Source of the DNA: Pseudomonas serboccidentalis
GTDB taxonomy: Bacteria > Pseudomonadota > Gammaproteobacteria > Pseudomonadales > Pseudomonadaceae
Length of the DNA: 64,000 bases
Direction: 5' to 3'
NCBI RefSeq assembly: GCF_028830055.1
Contig: NZ_CP101655.1
Span: 1,804,880 to 1,868,879, forward strand
In this document: piece by piece, positions 52,802 through 62,900 of the stretch
Numbering within the stretch: position 1 is the first letter of the stretch
Layout of the letters: every line of letters starts with the position of its first letter
Notes under the pieces: model-generated
Seen by the model: only the letters and a program-made list of their open reading frames with translations
The model's database searches: none
Told to the model about the DNA's origin: nothing
Position numbers and translations under genes: made by a program

Positions 52802-52892
52802 TTCTACATCCTTCCTGGCAAGGCAAGTGGATTCGGATCGCTTCAGGCTTGTCCGTTTTGCTTGCGGTCAGACTAGGCAGGAGGGGGGTATC

Positions 52893-52909
52893 GGTAAAAT
52901 ATTATTAAG
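52893..52909 (-). promoter_or_regulatory. Motif shared with the NCS1 permease promoter, monooxygenase side
   Basis: On the minus strand CTTAATAATATTTTACC lies 92-108 bases upstream of the monooxygenase ATG. It resembles CTTACTAATTTATC upstream of the permease (47872-47885). See that entry for the comparison. Candidate site for the LysR regulator at 48130. Confidence 0.4.
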
Positions 52910-52987
52910 CTGGGATGTGAAGATAAAATTCTGATGCAACGTGCTTGAGAGCTTACAAACAAAGGTCTTCGGGGCCGTTCGGGTTAA

Positions 52988-54322
52988 TCAGAACGACAGA
53001 CTTGGCCCCAGGTAACCGTTGACGCTTTCGATGTCGTCGTCCCCCAGTGCGCCGACGTTCGCCGCCAGACGCAGCCTGGCCAGCAAGTAGCGCAGTTTGG
53101 CTTCGAACAAGTCGCGGCGTGCGGTGAAGATCTGCTCCTGGGCATTGAGGATGTCGATGTTGGTGCTGCTGCCGGCGAGAAAGCCTTTTTTTGAGGACAG
53201 CAACGAGCGCTCGCTGGAGATGACGGCTTTTTCCAGTGCATGGATTCGCGCTTCACCGCTTTGCACACTGCGAAACTCCCGGGTGGTGCCGGAGATGATT
53301 TCTTCGCGGGTTGCATTCAGGTCTTCTTCAGCCTGATCCCGTGTCGCAACGCTTTGCCGGGCCCGCGCGCTGACATAACCGCCGCTGTACAACGGAATGT
53401 TCAGCTCCACCCCGGCCGAGGTATAGCGGTTGCGTTGATTCTGGGTCGACAGGGTTTCGCTGTCGGCAGCGGTGTAGCCCAACACCAGATCGAGGGTCGG
53501 CCAGTGACCGGCCTTGGCCTTGGCGACTTCTTCATCAGCCGTGTTGACGTTCAGGCGGCGGGCGCGGATTGAGGGGCTGTCGGTGCCAGCGCGGATGATC
53601 CACTCCTGTAGCGTGGCGGGCTGCAAGGGGGGCGTAGGAAAGTTGTCCTGCAGCGTCGCGACCTGCTCGGGCGCTTCGCCAATGTATTCCTGCAGTTGAC
53701 GTCCGGCGACGACGAGGCTGTCCTGAGCTTCGATCAATTCGGCCTGGGCCAGGTCGCGCCTGGCCACGGCCTCATCGACATCGGTCACGGTGCCGTCCCC
53801 TAACTCGCGGCGGCGTTGAGTGGACGCCACTTGCTCATTCAGCGCGTTGAGCTTGGCTGCGGCCAGCTTGGCGGTTTCATGGGCCAGCAGCACGTCGAAG
53901 TAGCGCCCGGCCAGGCGCACGGCCGAGTCCTGTGCCTTGCCGTCGAACACCGCATTGCCATAGTCGGCCTGATACTGACCCTGGCGGTACTCGGCCATTT
54001 TTTGCTTGTTGAACAACGGCTGGCGCAGTTGCAGCGTGGCACCGCGCGAGGCGTAGTTCAGGTCGTTGGTGTGATTGTTGCCGTAAAGGTCAGGCTGTTT
54101 CTGCGTGCCATTGATGTGATTGTCGAACGCAGTAATACCGATTTTCGGCAGCAGGCCGGACTTGCCGATGGCTCGATTTTCCAGGGCCGCATCCCTCTCG
54201 TGACCGGCGGAGAGGAAGGTCGGGCCCTGAAACTGCATCAGATTCCAGGACTCACGCAGATCCAGTGCCGCCGCCGATTGCGCCAGGGCCAGCAACGCGG
54301 CCACACCGATCAGCCTGCGCAC
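52988..54322 (-). CDS. Type I secretion outer membrane protein (TolC/AprF type)
   Basis: A 444-residue TolC-family channel protein with a signal peptide (MRRLIGVAALLALAQSAAA) and two outer membrane efflux protein repeats visible as long helices (DSAVRLAGRYFDVLLAHETA; RDLFEAKLRYLLARLRLA) around beta strands. It forms the outer membrane duct of the type I secretion system. The start is GTG at 54322, one base after the stop of the membrane fusion protein gene. The likely cargo is the peroxidase at 59974. Confidence 0.87.
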   Translation of the reverse strand: MRRLIGVAALLALAQSAAALDLRESWNLMQFQGPTFLSAGHERDAALENRAIGKSGLLPKIGITAFDNHINGTQKQPDLYGNNHTNDLNYASRGATLQLRQPLFNKQKMAEYRQGQYQADYGNAVFDGKAQDSAVRLAGRYFDVLLAHETAKLAAAKLNALNEQVASTQRRRELGDGTVTDVDEAVARRDLAQAELIEAQDSLVVAGRQLQEYIGEAPEQVATLQDNFPTPPLQPATLQEWIIRAGTDSPSIRARRLNVNTADEEVAKAKAGHWPTLDLVLGYTAADSETLSTQNQRNRYTSAGVELNIPLYSGGYVSARARQSVATRDQAEEDLNATREEIISGTTREFRSVQSGEARIHALEKAVISSERSLLSSKKGFLAGSSTNIDILNAQEQIFTARRDLFEAKLRYLLARLRLAANVGALGDDDIESVNGYLGPSLSF

Positions 54323-54323
54323 C

Positions 54324-55670
54324 TCATTGCTCCTTGAACGCGCTGTTTACGCGGTCGAGCAGGGGTTTCAACAGGTAGCTGAGCATATTGCGCTCACCGG
54401 TCTTGATGGTCACCGAAGCGGGCATGCCCGCGCGAATGTGATTGCTGCCGAGCATCGACATCCCCACCGGGGTGACTTCGATCTGCGCCAGGTAATAGGG
54501 CTGTTTGTTGTCCTCACTCATCAAGCGGTCAGCGGAAATGGTCAGCACTTGTCCGGGAATGTTCGGTGTCTGCACATGGTTGAACGCGGGAAACGAAATC
54601 GTCACCGGTAACCCCGGGTTCATGCGGTCGATGGCCTGCACCGGAATCATCGCGTCGATTTGCAGCGGCTCATGGGCCGGGACGATTTCCATGATCTTGA
54701 AACCGGGGGCAATCACGCCACCGACCGTCGACACGCTCAAGCCCTGCACCATGCCGTCGATGGGTGAGCGGATTACGGTGTGTCGCACTTGATAGTCCAG
54801 GGCTTGCAGGCGGTCGGTGAGGGCGCTGTTTTCCTTCTGCACATCGGCCAGCAGCGATTGCACTTCCTTGCGGTAGTCGTACTCGCGCTGAATGATGCGC
54901 AACTTGATGTCGGCAGCCTGGCCCCGGGCACGGGCGATGTTGTTCAGGTTGTCGGCCTGCGATGCGTTCAGATCGGACCCGGCGCGCTCCAGCTCCAGCA
55001 TGCGATTGCGCGGCACGTAGCCTTCGGCGGCGAGTTGGCGCACGCCCACCAGTTCCTGATTGAGAAAGCCGATTTGGGATGAACGTGCGCTGTAGACACG
55101 CTGCAAGCCCTTGACCTGTGCTTCTGCGGAATTGAGCGATTCGCGCAGGATGTCGAGCTCGCCCGCCAGACTGGCGCGGCGCGTGATGAACAGATGACGT
55201 TGCAGGCGAATGGCGTCGGTCAGGTGTTCGTTATCGGCATAGCGTTTGAGCATGGACGGGTCGAACACCACGTCTGGCAGACCATCACGTTCGGCTTGCA
55301 GGCGGTTTTCCATGGTTTTGGTGGCGATGAATTGCGCGTTCACCACGCCTTGTTCCGAGAGTGCCTGAGTCGCGTCCAGGCGCACCAGTTCCTGATCCTT
55401 GCTGACGGTGTCGCCCTCGCGCACCAGAATCGCGTCGATGGTGCCGCCGGTCTGGTGCTGGATCGCTTTGCGGTTGCTGGTGACCTTGACCGTGGCGCTG
55501 GCAACGATCCCGGCGTCCAGCGGCGCGAGCCATGACCAGAGCAGAAAGCTGCCAAAGCCGACGATCACCAACAGCACGCCCCAGCGTGCCGGGCGTCGGT
55601 CGTCGACGTCGATATCGGCGATTGCACGCACCAGCTCCTGGCCATGCGGATCAACGCTCAAGGCACCCAT
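54324..55670 (-). CDS. Type I secretion membrane fusion protein (HlyD/AprE type)
   Basis: A 448-residue inner-membrane adaptor. Residues about 25-50 form the membrane anchor (ARWGVLLVIVGFGSFLLWSW), followed by the periplasmic barrel/lipoyl domain (HQTGGTIDAILVREGDTVSK) and a long coiled coil (about 120-290). The C-terminal barrel holds IRSPIDGMVQGLSVSTVGGV. It links the ABC exporter to the TolC-like protein. Its ATG directly abuts the TAA stop of the ABC gene, so the two are translationally coupled. Confidence 0.9.
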   Translation of the reverse strand: MGALSVDPHGQELVRAIADIDVDDRRPARWGVLLVIVGFGSFLLWSWLAPLDAGIVASATVKVTSNRKAIQHQTGGTIDAILVREGDTVSKDQELVRLDATQALSEQGVVNAQFIATKTMENRLQAERDGLPDVVFDPSMLKRYADNEHLTDAIRLQRHLFITRRASLAGELDILRESLNSAEAQVKGLQRVYSARSSQIGFLNQELVGVRQLAAEGYVPRNRMLELERAGSDLNASQADNLNNIARARGQAADIKLRIIQREYDYRKEVQSLLADVQKENSALTDRLQALDYQVRHTVIRSPIDGMVQGLSVSTVGGVIAPGFKIMEIVPAHEPLQIDAMIPVQAIDRMNPGLPVTISFPAFNHVQTPNIPGQVLTISADRLMSEDNKQPYYLAQIEVTPVGMSMLGSNHIRAGMPASVTIKTGERNMLSYLLKPLLDRVNSAFKEQ

Positions 55671-57407
55671 TTACTCTCTCCCGCGCAGGGCTGACAGGGT
55701 TGGCGCCCCCACCGTTGGCAGCACGCTGGTCTGGCGCAGCGCGGCGAACACTTCTTCCCGGGGGCCGAACAACTGAGTGCTGCCTTCACGCAACATCAGG
55801 ACTTTATCGACGGTGCCGAGGATGCTTGGCCGGTGGCTGATCAGCACGGTGGTGCAGTGCCGCTGTTTCAGGTCTTCCAGCACCTCGATCAGAGCTTTTT
55901 CCCCGGCGTCGTCAAGGTTGGCATTCGGTTCGTCGAGCACAATCACCGAAGGCTCGCCATACAGCGCCCGTGCCAGGCCGATGCGCTGGCGCTGGCCGCC
56001 GGACAATGGGTTGCCGTCGACATCCAGCGTCGTGTCGTAACCGCGGGCGAAGCGCAGGATCATGTCGTGAACGCCGGCGCGCTTGGCGGCGACGATCACC
56101 GCGTCACTGTCGACGTCGCCGAAGCGCGCGATGTTGTCGGCGATGGTGCCTTCAAACAGCTCCACGTCCTGGGGCAGGTAGCCGAGCCACGGACCGAGTT
56201 CCTGCTTGTTCCACAGGTACACGTCGACCCCGTCCAGGCGCACTTTGCCGCTGAGCGACGGCCAGATGCCCACCAGCAAGCGGGCCAGTGTCGATTTGCC
56301 GGAAGCGGAAGGGCCGATGATGCCGAGTGACTCGCCCGGTGACAGGCTGAAGTTAGGCCCGTGAAGGATGGCCTGGGTCATGCCCGGCGCGCCGGCGTGC
56401 AAGTGCTCCACCGAGATCATGCCGAGCGGGCGTTGCAGCTTCATCGCATCGGCGCGCGGAGGGAACTCCTGCAGCAGGTTCTTGAGTCTCGACCAGGCGC
56501 GACGACTGGTCAGCAATTGCTTCCAGGCACCAATCAATTGCTCCACCGGTGCCAGCGCCCGACCGCTGAGTATCGAGCAGGCGATCATCATGCCCGGCGT
56601 GATCGAACCTTCGATGGCCAATAGTGCGCCGGTGCCCAGAATCAGCGACTGCAAGGTAATGCGCACGAAACGCCCGAGGCCACTGATATAGGCGGCCCGG
56701 TCGGAGGCCAGGGTCTGCATTTCGAGAATTCGCAGGTGGCTGCCGAACCAGCGACCGGTGATCGCCGGCAGCATGCCCATTGCTTCGATGACTTCGGCGT
56801 TGCGCAGATTGTTGTTGGCGAAGGTGCCTGAGACCTGCGCGGCGATATTGGCTTCGCCCAACGGCTTTTTTGTGGCGACTTCGGTGAGCCATGTCAGTGC
56901 TACCAATATCAGCGAACCGCACAAGGTGACGATGCCCAGCAAGGGATGAATCAGATAGGCGACGAACAGGTAAATCGGCGTCCATGGCGCATCGAAAAAT
57001 GCGAACAGACCATTACCGGTCAGAAACTGGCGGACCTGGGCGAGGTCCTGCAAGGCCTGCGCAGGGTTGCCGCCGGCGCGCTGCAGGTTGCGCTCGAAAG
57101 CCGCGCTAAACACCCGGCGATTGAGGGCCATGTCGAGCCGGTTGCCGACCCGGATCATCACACGGGTGCGCACCACTTCCAGCATCGCCAGCAGGGTGTA
57201 CAGCCCCATCATCAGGATCGTCAGCATCAGCAGCGTGGTGAGGTTGCTGCTGACCAGCGCCCGGTCATACACCTGCAGCATGTAGATGGCTGGCGCCAGC
57301 ATCAGCACGTTGATCACGCCACTGAATCCGGCCAGCGAATAAAACGTGCGGCGCAGCCGAAAAAACACATCGGCCAACTCGGATCGCGCGTGATTTTTCT
57401 TGTTCAT
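55671..57407 (-). CDS. Type I secretion ABC exporter (PrtD/AprD type)
   Basis: A 578-residue exporter: membrane domain about 20-310 with six helices (GVINVLMLAPAIYMLQVYDR at the start) and a C-terminal ATPase. Walker A is IIGPSASGKST (about residue 362-372), the signature is LSGGQRQRIGLARALYGEPS, and Walker B is VIVLDEPNANLDD. There is no C39 peptidase domain, so cargo is not cleaved during export. The start at ATG 57407 is chosen. An upstream in-frame ATG at 57434 has a GAGG site but would add nine residues. It is the first gene of the three-gene secretion operon. Confidence 0.9.
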   Translation of the reverse strand: MNKKNHARSELADVFFRLRRTFYSLAGFSGVINVLMLAPAIYMLQVYDRALVSSNLTTLLMLTILMMGLYTLLAMLEVVRTRVMIRVGNRLDMALNRRVFSAAFERNLQRAGGNPAQALQDLAQVRQFLTGNGLFAFFDAPWTPIYLFVAYLIHPLLGIVTLCGSLILVALTWLTEVATKKPLGEANIAAQVSGTFANNNLRNAEVIEAMGMLPAITGRWFGSHLRILEMQTLASDRAAYISGLGRFVRITLQSLILGTGALLAIEGSITPGMMIACSILSGRALAPVEQLIGAWKQLLTSRRAWSRLKNLLQEFPPRADAMKLQRPLGMISVEHLHAGAPGMTQAILHGPNFSLSPGESLGIIGPSASGKSTLARLLVGIWPSLSGKVRLDGVDVYLWNKQELGPWLGYLPQDVELFEGTIADNIARFGDVDSDAVIVAAKRAGVHDMILRFARGYDTTLDVDGNPLSGGQRQRIGLARALYGEPSVIVLDEPNANLDDAGEKALIEVLEDLKQRHCTTVLISHRPSILGTVDKVLMLREGSTQLFGPREEVFAALRQTSVLPTVGAPTLSALRGRE

Positions 57408-57722
57408 CGGGAGGGTCCAATGCCGTGGCGTCATGTACCTCAGCGTAGGAGAGCGACTGTTGGTCGGATAACACCGCGATCCGGGTTATTGGCGATCGAC
57501 AGATTTTTGACTGTTTGTGAGGTGTTACAAAACAATGGCTTGCCGGCGGGTTTTTCAGTCGCTTGTTATCCAGATTGCTTGTTGACGGTCAAAAATCGCC
57601 CGACTTAAGTCTAATTTCCGCGCTTTCGAGGTTCCCCGCACCCGACCGGTGCCCGACATCGCTGCGGGTTTGCTGCTATTAATCAATGGGGTCTGAATGC
57701 TTGGCTTAGACAGGAGCGCGTC

Positions 57723-58421
57723 ATGAATCCGTTCATCCGCATCGGCATCGTCGATGATCATCCTTTGCTGCGTGAAGGTGTCGCCAATACCCTGCGAAAA
57801 AGGGCCGACCTGCAAGTCGTGGAGCAGGGTGGCAGTGCGGATGAAGCCCGGGATATCGCACTGCGGATGAGGCCGGACGTGATGTTGATGGACGTCAACA
57901 TGCCGGGTGACGTGTTTGCAGCGGTCAGGTACATCGCGACGCAACTGCCGGACGTCAAGGTGCTGATGCTGACTGTTTCCGAATCGGAAGATGACGCCTA
58001 TTCAGCGCTGGAGGCCGGCGCCAGGGGGTATGTGCTCAAGGGCGTCAGCGGGCCGGACCTGGTGCTGGCGATCCGTTCGATTGCCCGGGGCGAAACGTTT
58101 ATCACCCCCGAATTCGCCAACAAACTGCTCAGCAACTTCAAAAAGCATGAAGCGGAAGTGCGCAAGATCGACCTCACCCACCGTGAGGAACAGATCATCC
58201 GCGAAGTCTCGAAAGGCCTGACCAACAAAGAGGTGGCGTCAAAGCTGTTCATCAGCGAAAAAACCGTCAAGTACTACATGACCTGCGTGATGCAGAAGCT
58301 GCACGCGCGCAACCGTGTTGAAGCGGTCACGGCGCTCAGGCGGCATTGGGAGCGCGAGGCTGTCGGGCGCTTGCACATAGGGGCGGTGCCGCCGCAGCTG
58401 GATGCCCATGGCGGGTCCTGA
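57723..58421 (+). CDS. LuxR family response regulator (NarL type)
   Basis: A 232-residue response regulator. The receiver domain has the acidic pair D11-D12, phosphoacceptor Asp57 (VMLMDVNMPG) and Lys (YVLKGVSGPD) of the active site. The C-terminal LuxR-type HTH is visible as LTHREEQIIREVSKGLTNKE followed by VASKLFISEKTVKYYMTCVM. The ATG at 57723 has AGGAGC eight bases upstream. It is divergent from the secretion operon (316 bases between starts) and convergent with the kinase gene. A role in regulating the secretion locus is inferred from position. Confidence 0.88.
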   Translation: MNPFIRIGIVDDHPLLREGVANTLRKRADLQVVEQGGSADEARDIALRMRPDVMLMDVNMPGDVFAAVRYIATQLPDVKVLMLTVSESEDDAYSALEAGARGYVLKGVSGPDLVLAIRSIARGETFITPEFANKLLSNFKKHEAEVRKIDLTHREEQIIREVSKGLTNKEVASKLFISEKTVKYYMTCVMQKLHARNRVEAVTALRRHWEREAVGRLHIGAVPPQLDAHGGS

Positions 58422-59900
58422 TCAGACTCTGAGTCGTGCGCTGACCGAGGTGCCGCTGCCCGGTGAAGACTGAATACTGAACACCCCGCCCAGCGACTCC
58501 ACGCGATAACGCAACCCGGCCAGCCCCAGCCGGTTTCTGCCGTGCCCGTCGACCACCATCGCATCGGCCGCCATGCCCGGGCCGGTGTCTCTGACTGTGA
58601 TCCGCAGTGTCCCTTCTTCGTGGCTGGCGATAATCGTCTGGCCTTTGCCTTGCGCATGGCGGTAGGCATTGTTCAGGGTCTCCTGGACAAACCGGTAGAG
58701 GCACAGCTTGACCGGCAGCGGCGCTGAGTCCGGCAGTGTCGCGATATTCAATTGCACCTTGCTGCCGGTGCGTTGCTCATGCCGCTCAGCCACCAGTTGC
58801 AGTTCTTGCGTCAGGGTCAGGTCGTTGATTTCCGGAAGGGCCAGCCCCCGCGAAAGATCACGCACCTCACGCAGAGCATCGGTGGCGGCGCCGCGGATGG
58901 TTTCCAGCGACTCCTGATCAAGCGTGGTGCAGTGCTCGGCCAGGTCATCCAGACGGATCAGAATCAGTGTCAGCAGTTGCGCCGGGCCATCGTGAAGGTC
59001 GGCGCCGATGCGACGCAGGGTCAGTTCGTTGATGCGCGAGAACTCCTGGGTCGCGGTGTTGATTTTGCGATGCAGCGCCGCGTTGCTGACGTGCAGGCGA
59101 GTTTGTTCCAGCAACCGCAGTCGCAGTGACACTTGTTGGCGCTGGATGATCTGGTCGCCGCGCCGGACGAGGAAAAACAGCAGCGTCAACATCGCCAGGG
59201 TGGCGGTGCCGACCACCAGCCAGACCTGCTGGCGCACGCGGTTGATTTCCTGTTCCAGGCTTTCAGCCTTCTCATAGAACTCGCCCACGGCGATGATTTT
59301 TCGGGTGTTGAACTCGCGCAATGGCGCATAGATTTCGTAGAGCGGAACGTTGAGTTTGCGTTCGAACTCGTTTTCTTCCTGATCCAGGTCTTCAAGGTCG
59401 GTAACCACATTGCCCTTGAGTGCATCGGCGATTTCGTCCATCGGAAACTGCCGGTTGGTGATGGATTTGTCGGTGCTGTAAACCACCGTGCCATCGGCGC
59501 GCCAGATCTTGATCGAGACGATGTGGCGTTTGAGCGAGCGACTGTCCATCAGTCGATCCAGGGATTTGATGCTGTTGGGCGACAGACCGTTATCGCGACT
59601 CATCTCCTGCACATAGGGTTCCAGAAACGCCTCCATGTAGTGCGCACCAGCCTCGGCGGCACTTTGCACGGCCGCACGTTCTATCCGCGCACTCACCAGT
59701 TTGCCGACGAAAAACATGGTCAGCCCCAGGATCAGCGCGGCGGCGATGACGAACTGGGTGGAGCGGCTCAGGTGACGGGCGTGCAGCTTGATGCGCGAGC
59801 GCCAGACACCTCTGGAGGCCGGTCTTGATTCGACCAAAGTCTCAGTCTCATCGGCGACAAAAGTCTCGTTTTTTGATTGGACTTTTGCATCTTTTGCCAT
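58422..59900 (-). CDS. Sensor histidine kinase, HisKA_3 type
   Basis: A 492-residue kinase of the NarX/DegS class, the partner type for LuxR regulators. Membrane helices at about 49-70 and 225-246 flank a periplasmic domain of about 150 residues (HYMEAFLEPYVQEMSRDNGL; KIIAVGEFYEKAESLEQE). The dimerisation/phosphorylation box is RIGADLHDGPAQLLTLILIR with His303, and the ATPase domain has ETLNNAYRHAQG and RDTGPGM. The start at 59900 has AGGAAA upstream. The kinase is convergent with the response regulator: its stop codon abuts the regulator stop, an unusual arrangement for a two-component pair. It is divergent from the peroxidase gene, 73 bases apart. Confidence 0.88.
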   Translation of the reverse strand: MAKDAKVQSKNETFVADETETLVESRPASRGVWRSRIKLHARHLSRSTQFVIAAALILGLTMFFVGKLVSARIERAAVQSAAEAGAHYMEAFLEPYVQEMSRDNGLSPNSIKSLDRLMDSRSLKRHIVSIKIWRADGTVVYSTDKSITNRQFPMDEIADALKGNVVTDLEDLDQEENEFERKLNVPLYEIYAPLREFNTRKIIAVGEFYEKAESLEQEINRVRQQVWLVVGTATLAMLTLLFFLVRRGDQIIQRQQVSLRLRLLEQTRLHVSNAALHRKINTATQEFSRINELTLRRIGADLHDGPAQLLTLILIRLDDLAEHCTTLDQESLETIRGAATDALREVRDLSRGLALPEINDLTLTQELQLVAERHEQRTGSKVQLNIATLPDSAPLPVKLCLYRFVQETLNNAYRHAQGKGQTIIASHEEGTLRITVRDTGPGMAADAMVVDGHGRNRLGLAGLRYRVESLGGVFSIQSSPGSGTSVSARLRV

Positions 59901-59973
59901 CGCGTCGATTTCCTGATGATCGTGGTAAGTCGGTTGAAAAACCTTGCGAGCCAACGGATATCCGGAGTTTGCC

Positions 59974-62900
59974 ATGTACCAGCTAAAGCGCTTCACCCTC
60001 AATGCCAACGATATTTCGTTCCTTGAGCAGCAGGTGTCCTTTCCGACTATCCATATCGTTGGCTACGACAGCTCCGGTCAACCGCTGTACGGCTATGACG
60101 GTTCGGACGGCAATGTCCATGTGCTCGGGCTGCTCGGCAGTTTCAATCCACTCGACACGCCGCCCGGGGAACCCGTCTGGTACAACGGTGCGCGCGATCC
60201 GATCGGGCTGCGCGACGTCTCCGGTCATTTCAACAACCTGACTCAGGATGGGCAGAGCTGGGGCAGTTTCGCGCAGAACTTCATTCGCCTGACGCATTCG
60301 GACTACAGCCACTACGTCCAGCAAAACCTGGGTAACGCGGCACTGACCTCGGGCGCAGGCGTTCCGGCAGGTGCCACACCCTTGTCTGACAGTAGTTCAC
60401 TGTACAGCGATCCGACAGCGTCACTGGTGGACTACACCCCCCGGATGATCAGCCAGACCATCGTCAGCGGCGGCGTCACCTTCGCCACCGACGCCAATGG
60501 CCATATTCAGCACACGGCCACGGGCGTGGCGATCGTCACCGATCCCGGCATTCTCGGCACCATCGGTGAAGTCGACACCAGTGCCCCGGACTCCGGTCAG
60601 TACTACATTCGCAACCAGAACACGGTGTCAGGCGACCCGTCGACCACCGGCTGGTTCACCCTGTTCGGGCAATTCTTCGACCACGGTCTGGACTTCATCA
60701 ACAAGCCCAACCAGAACGCGACGATCACCATTCCGCTGGCGCCGGACGATCCGCTCTACGGCACGATCGGGCCGGATGGGCAGCCGGTGTATTCGATCAA
60801 GGTCCACCGGGCCTCCGTGGCTGAAGTGGACGGGCAGGGCCAGGCGCAGTACGTCAACCTCGATTCGCCCTACATCGATCAGAACCAGACTTACGGCTCC
60901 AATGACGCAGTCACGCAGTTGCTGCGCCAGTGGGTGGCCGATCCGAATCACCCGGGACAATTCATTGCCGGTGCGGCGCTGTTCGACGGCACGACACTGA
61001 GCGATGAAGCGGCCTGGACACTCAACGGCGTGCTGACCCACCAGACCCTGCCGACCTTGAGTGAATTGCGCGCCCACGTGCTGGCTACCGGTCGTGATGA
61101 TCTGACCTGGGACGATATCGCCAACTTCCGCGTGCGCGATGCCCATGGCCATGTACTCGATGCCGATCCCAACACTGCTGGCGTGCAAGCGGTGTACACC
61201 CGCGAGGCGTTGCTGCTGGACATGAACCCGCACTTCGATGATGCGCATATCGACCAGGCTCGACTGATGTCGCTGGATTCGCACATCACCAGCATCACCT
61301 TCGATGCCAACAACCCTTACGGCATGGTCGTCAATTACGATAATGCCGGGCCGAAGAATCTGTTCAGCTTCGTCAACTTTGCTGATTTCACCATCAGTGC
61401 AGCGCCGGGCAGTGCCGACTACGCAGTAGCCAACGAACTGCTGCTGCAATCGGTGGGCGACCATTACATTGCCGGCGACGGGCGGGTGAACGAAAACTTC
61501 GGTCTCACGGCGATTCATCACGTGTTCCACGAAGACCACAACGTGCAGTTGATCAACCTGCAGAACGAGGTGCTGAGCCAGACCGACGTCAATGTGCGGC
61601 ACAACTGGCAGGTGCAGGTCAGCAATGGCAGTGGCGGTTTTTATGCCGACGCCAATGGCAATTTCACCCTGGCCGACGGCGTCACGGTGTCATGGGATCA
61701 GGACAAATTGTTCTACGCCGCCAAACTCACCGTGGAGATGGAATACCAGCACGTGGCGATCGACCAGTACGCCCGGCTGATTACCCCGGACTTGCCTGAA
61801 TTTGTTACCTACGATTCGGGGATCAACACCAATATCTCGCTGGAGTACGGTCAGGCCGCGTTCCGCTTCGGGCATTCGCAGTTGCGGGAAACCATCGATG
61901 CGCTGGAGAAAAACGCCAGCGGCGGCTACGACCTGACCGGCGCGATCACCCACTACGCACTGGAGCAGGCGTTCCTCAATCCCGGCGGTTTTGCCGAAGT
62001 GGGGCCAACCGCAATTGCTTTGGGCATGACCCGGCAGATCAGCAACGAAATCGATGAATTCGTCACCCCGGCATTGCAGCAGGGCTTGCTCGGCCAGCCA
62101 CTGGACCTGGCGACCATCAACCTGGCGCGCGGTCGGGATCTGGGGCTGCCTACCCTGAACCAGGCGCGGCAGCAGATCCACGATGCGTTGATCGCAGAAC
62201 GGGCGTCACCGGCTGGCGCGCAGCACCACACCAACCTGATCGTCGATGGCCTGACGCCCTATACCAGCTGGAGCGACTTCGCCAACAACATGATTCACCC
62301 CGAGTCGCTGGTGAACTTCATCGCGGCCTATTCGTTCGACGGTGATGTGGCGCACGCCCAGGCGATCATCGATGCCGATGCGACGGGCGTGACCACCAAC
62401 TACGCCGGTGGCAGTGTGACGGCAGAGCAAGCGGCCTATTTCCTCTCCGGTGCGGCGGATCCCAACGGCAATCACGTGGCCGGTTATGACGGTTACAACG
62501 CGATCGACCTATGGATCGGCGGTCTGGCGGAAAAGCACGTCTATACCGGGCAACTGGGGACCACCTTCAATGCGATCTTCGAGGATCAGATGGAACGGTT
62601 GATGGACGGTGACCGTTTCTACTACCTGTTCCGCCTCGACCTCGGCTTGCCGGCGATGACCAACCTCAACGAGCAGGTGGTCACCGAGCAGTTCAAGGAC
62701 ATCATCGAGCGCACCACCGACGCACGGCACCTGGCCGGGGATGTGTTTGGTTACGCCGACAGTTACATAGAGTTGAGCTACACCGACTCGGGCGCCAGTC
62801 CGACCGCGTACAAGAGCGAGCACAAGTACGGCACGCTCATTGAAGCCAACCACATGGGTGTCTATTCGACCGGCGGCGTTGGTGGCATTGGCGGCAACGG

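Noticed and set aside
57407..57434. Longer start for the ABC exporter at ATG 57434
   Set aside because: It has a GAGG site three bases upstream, too close for normal use, and adds nine residues outside the conserved start. It is kept as an alternative.
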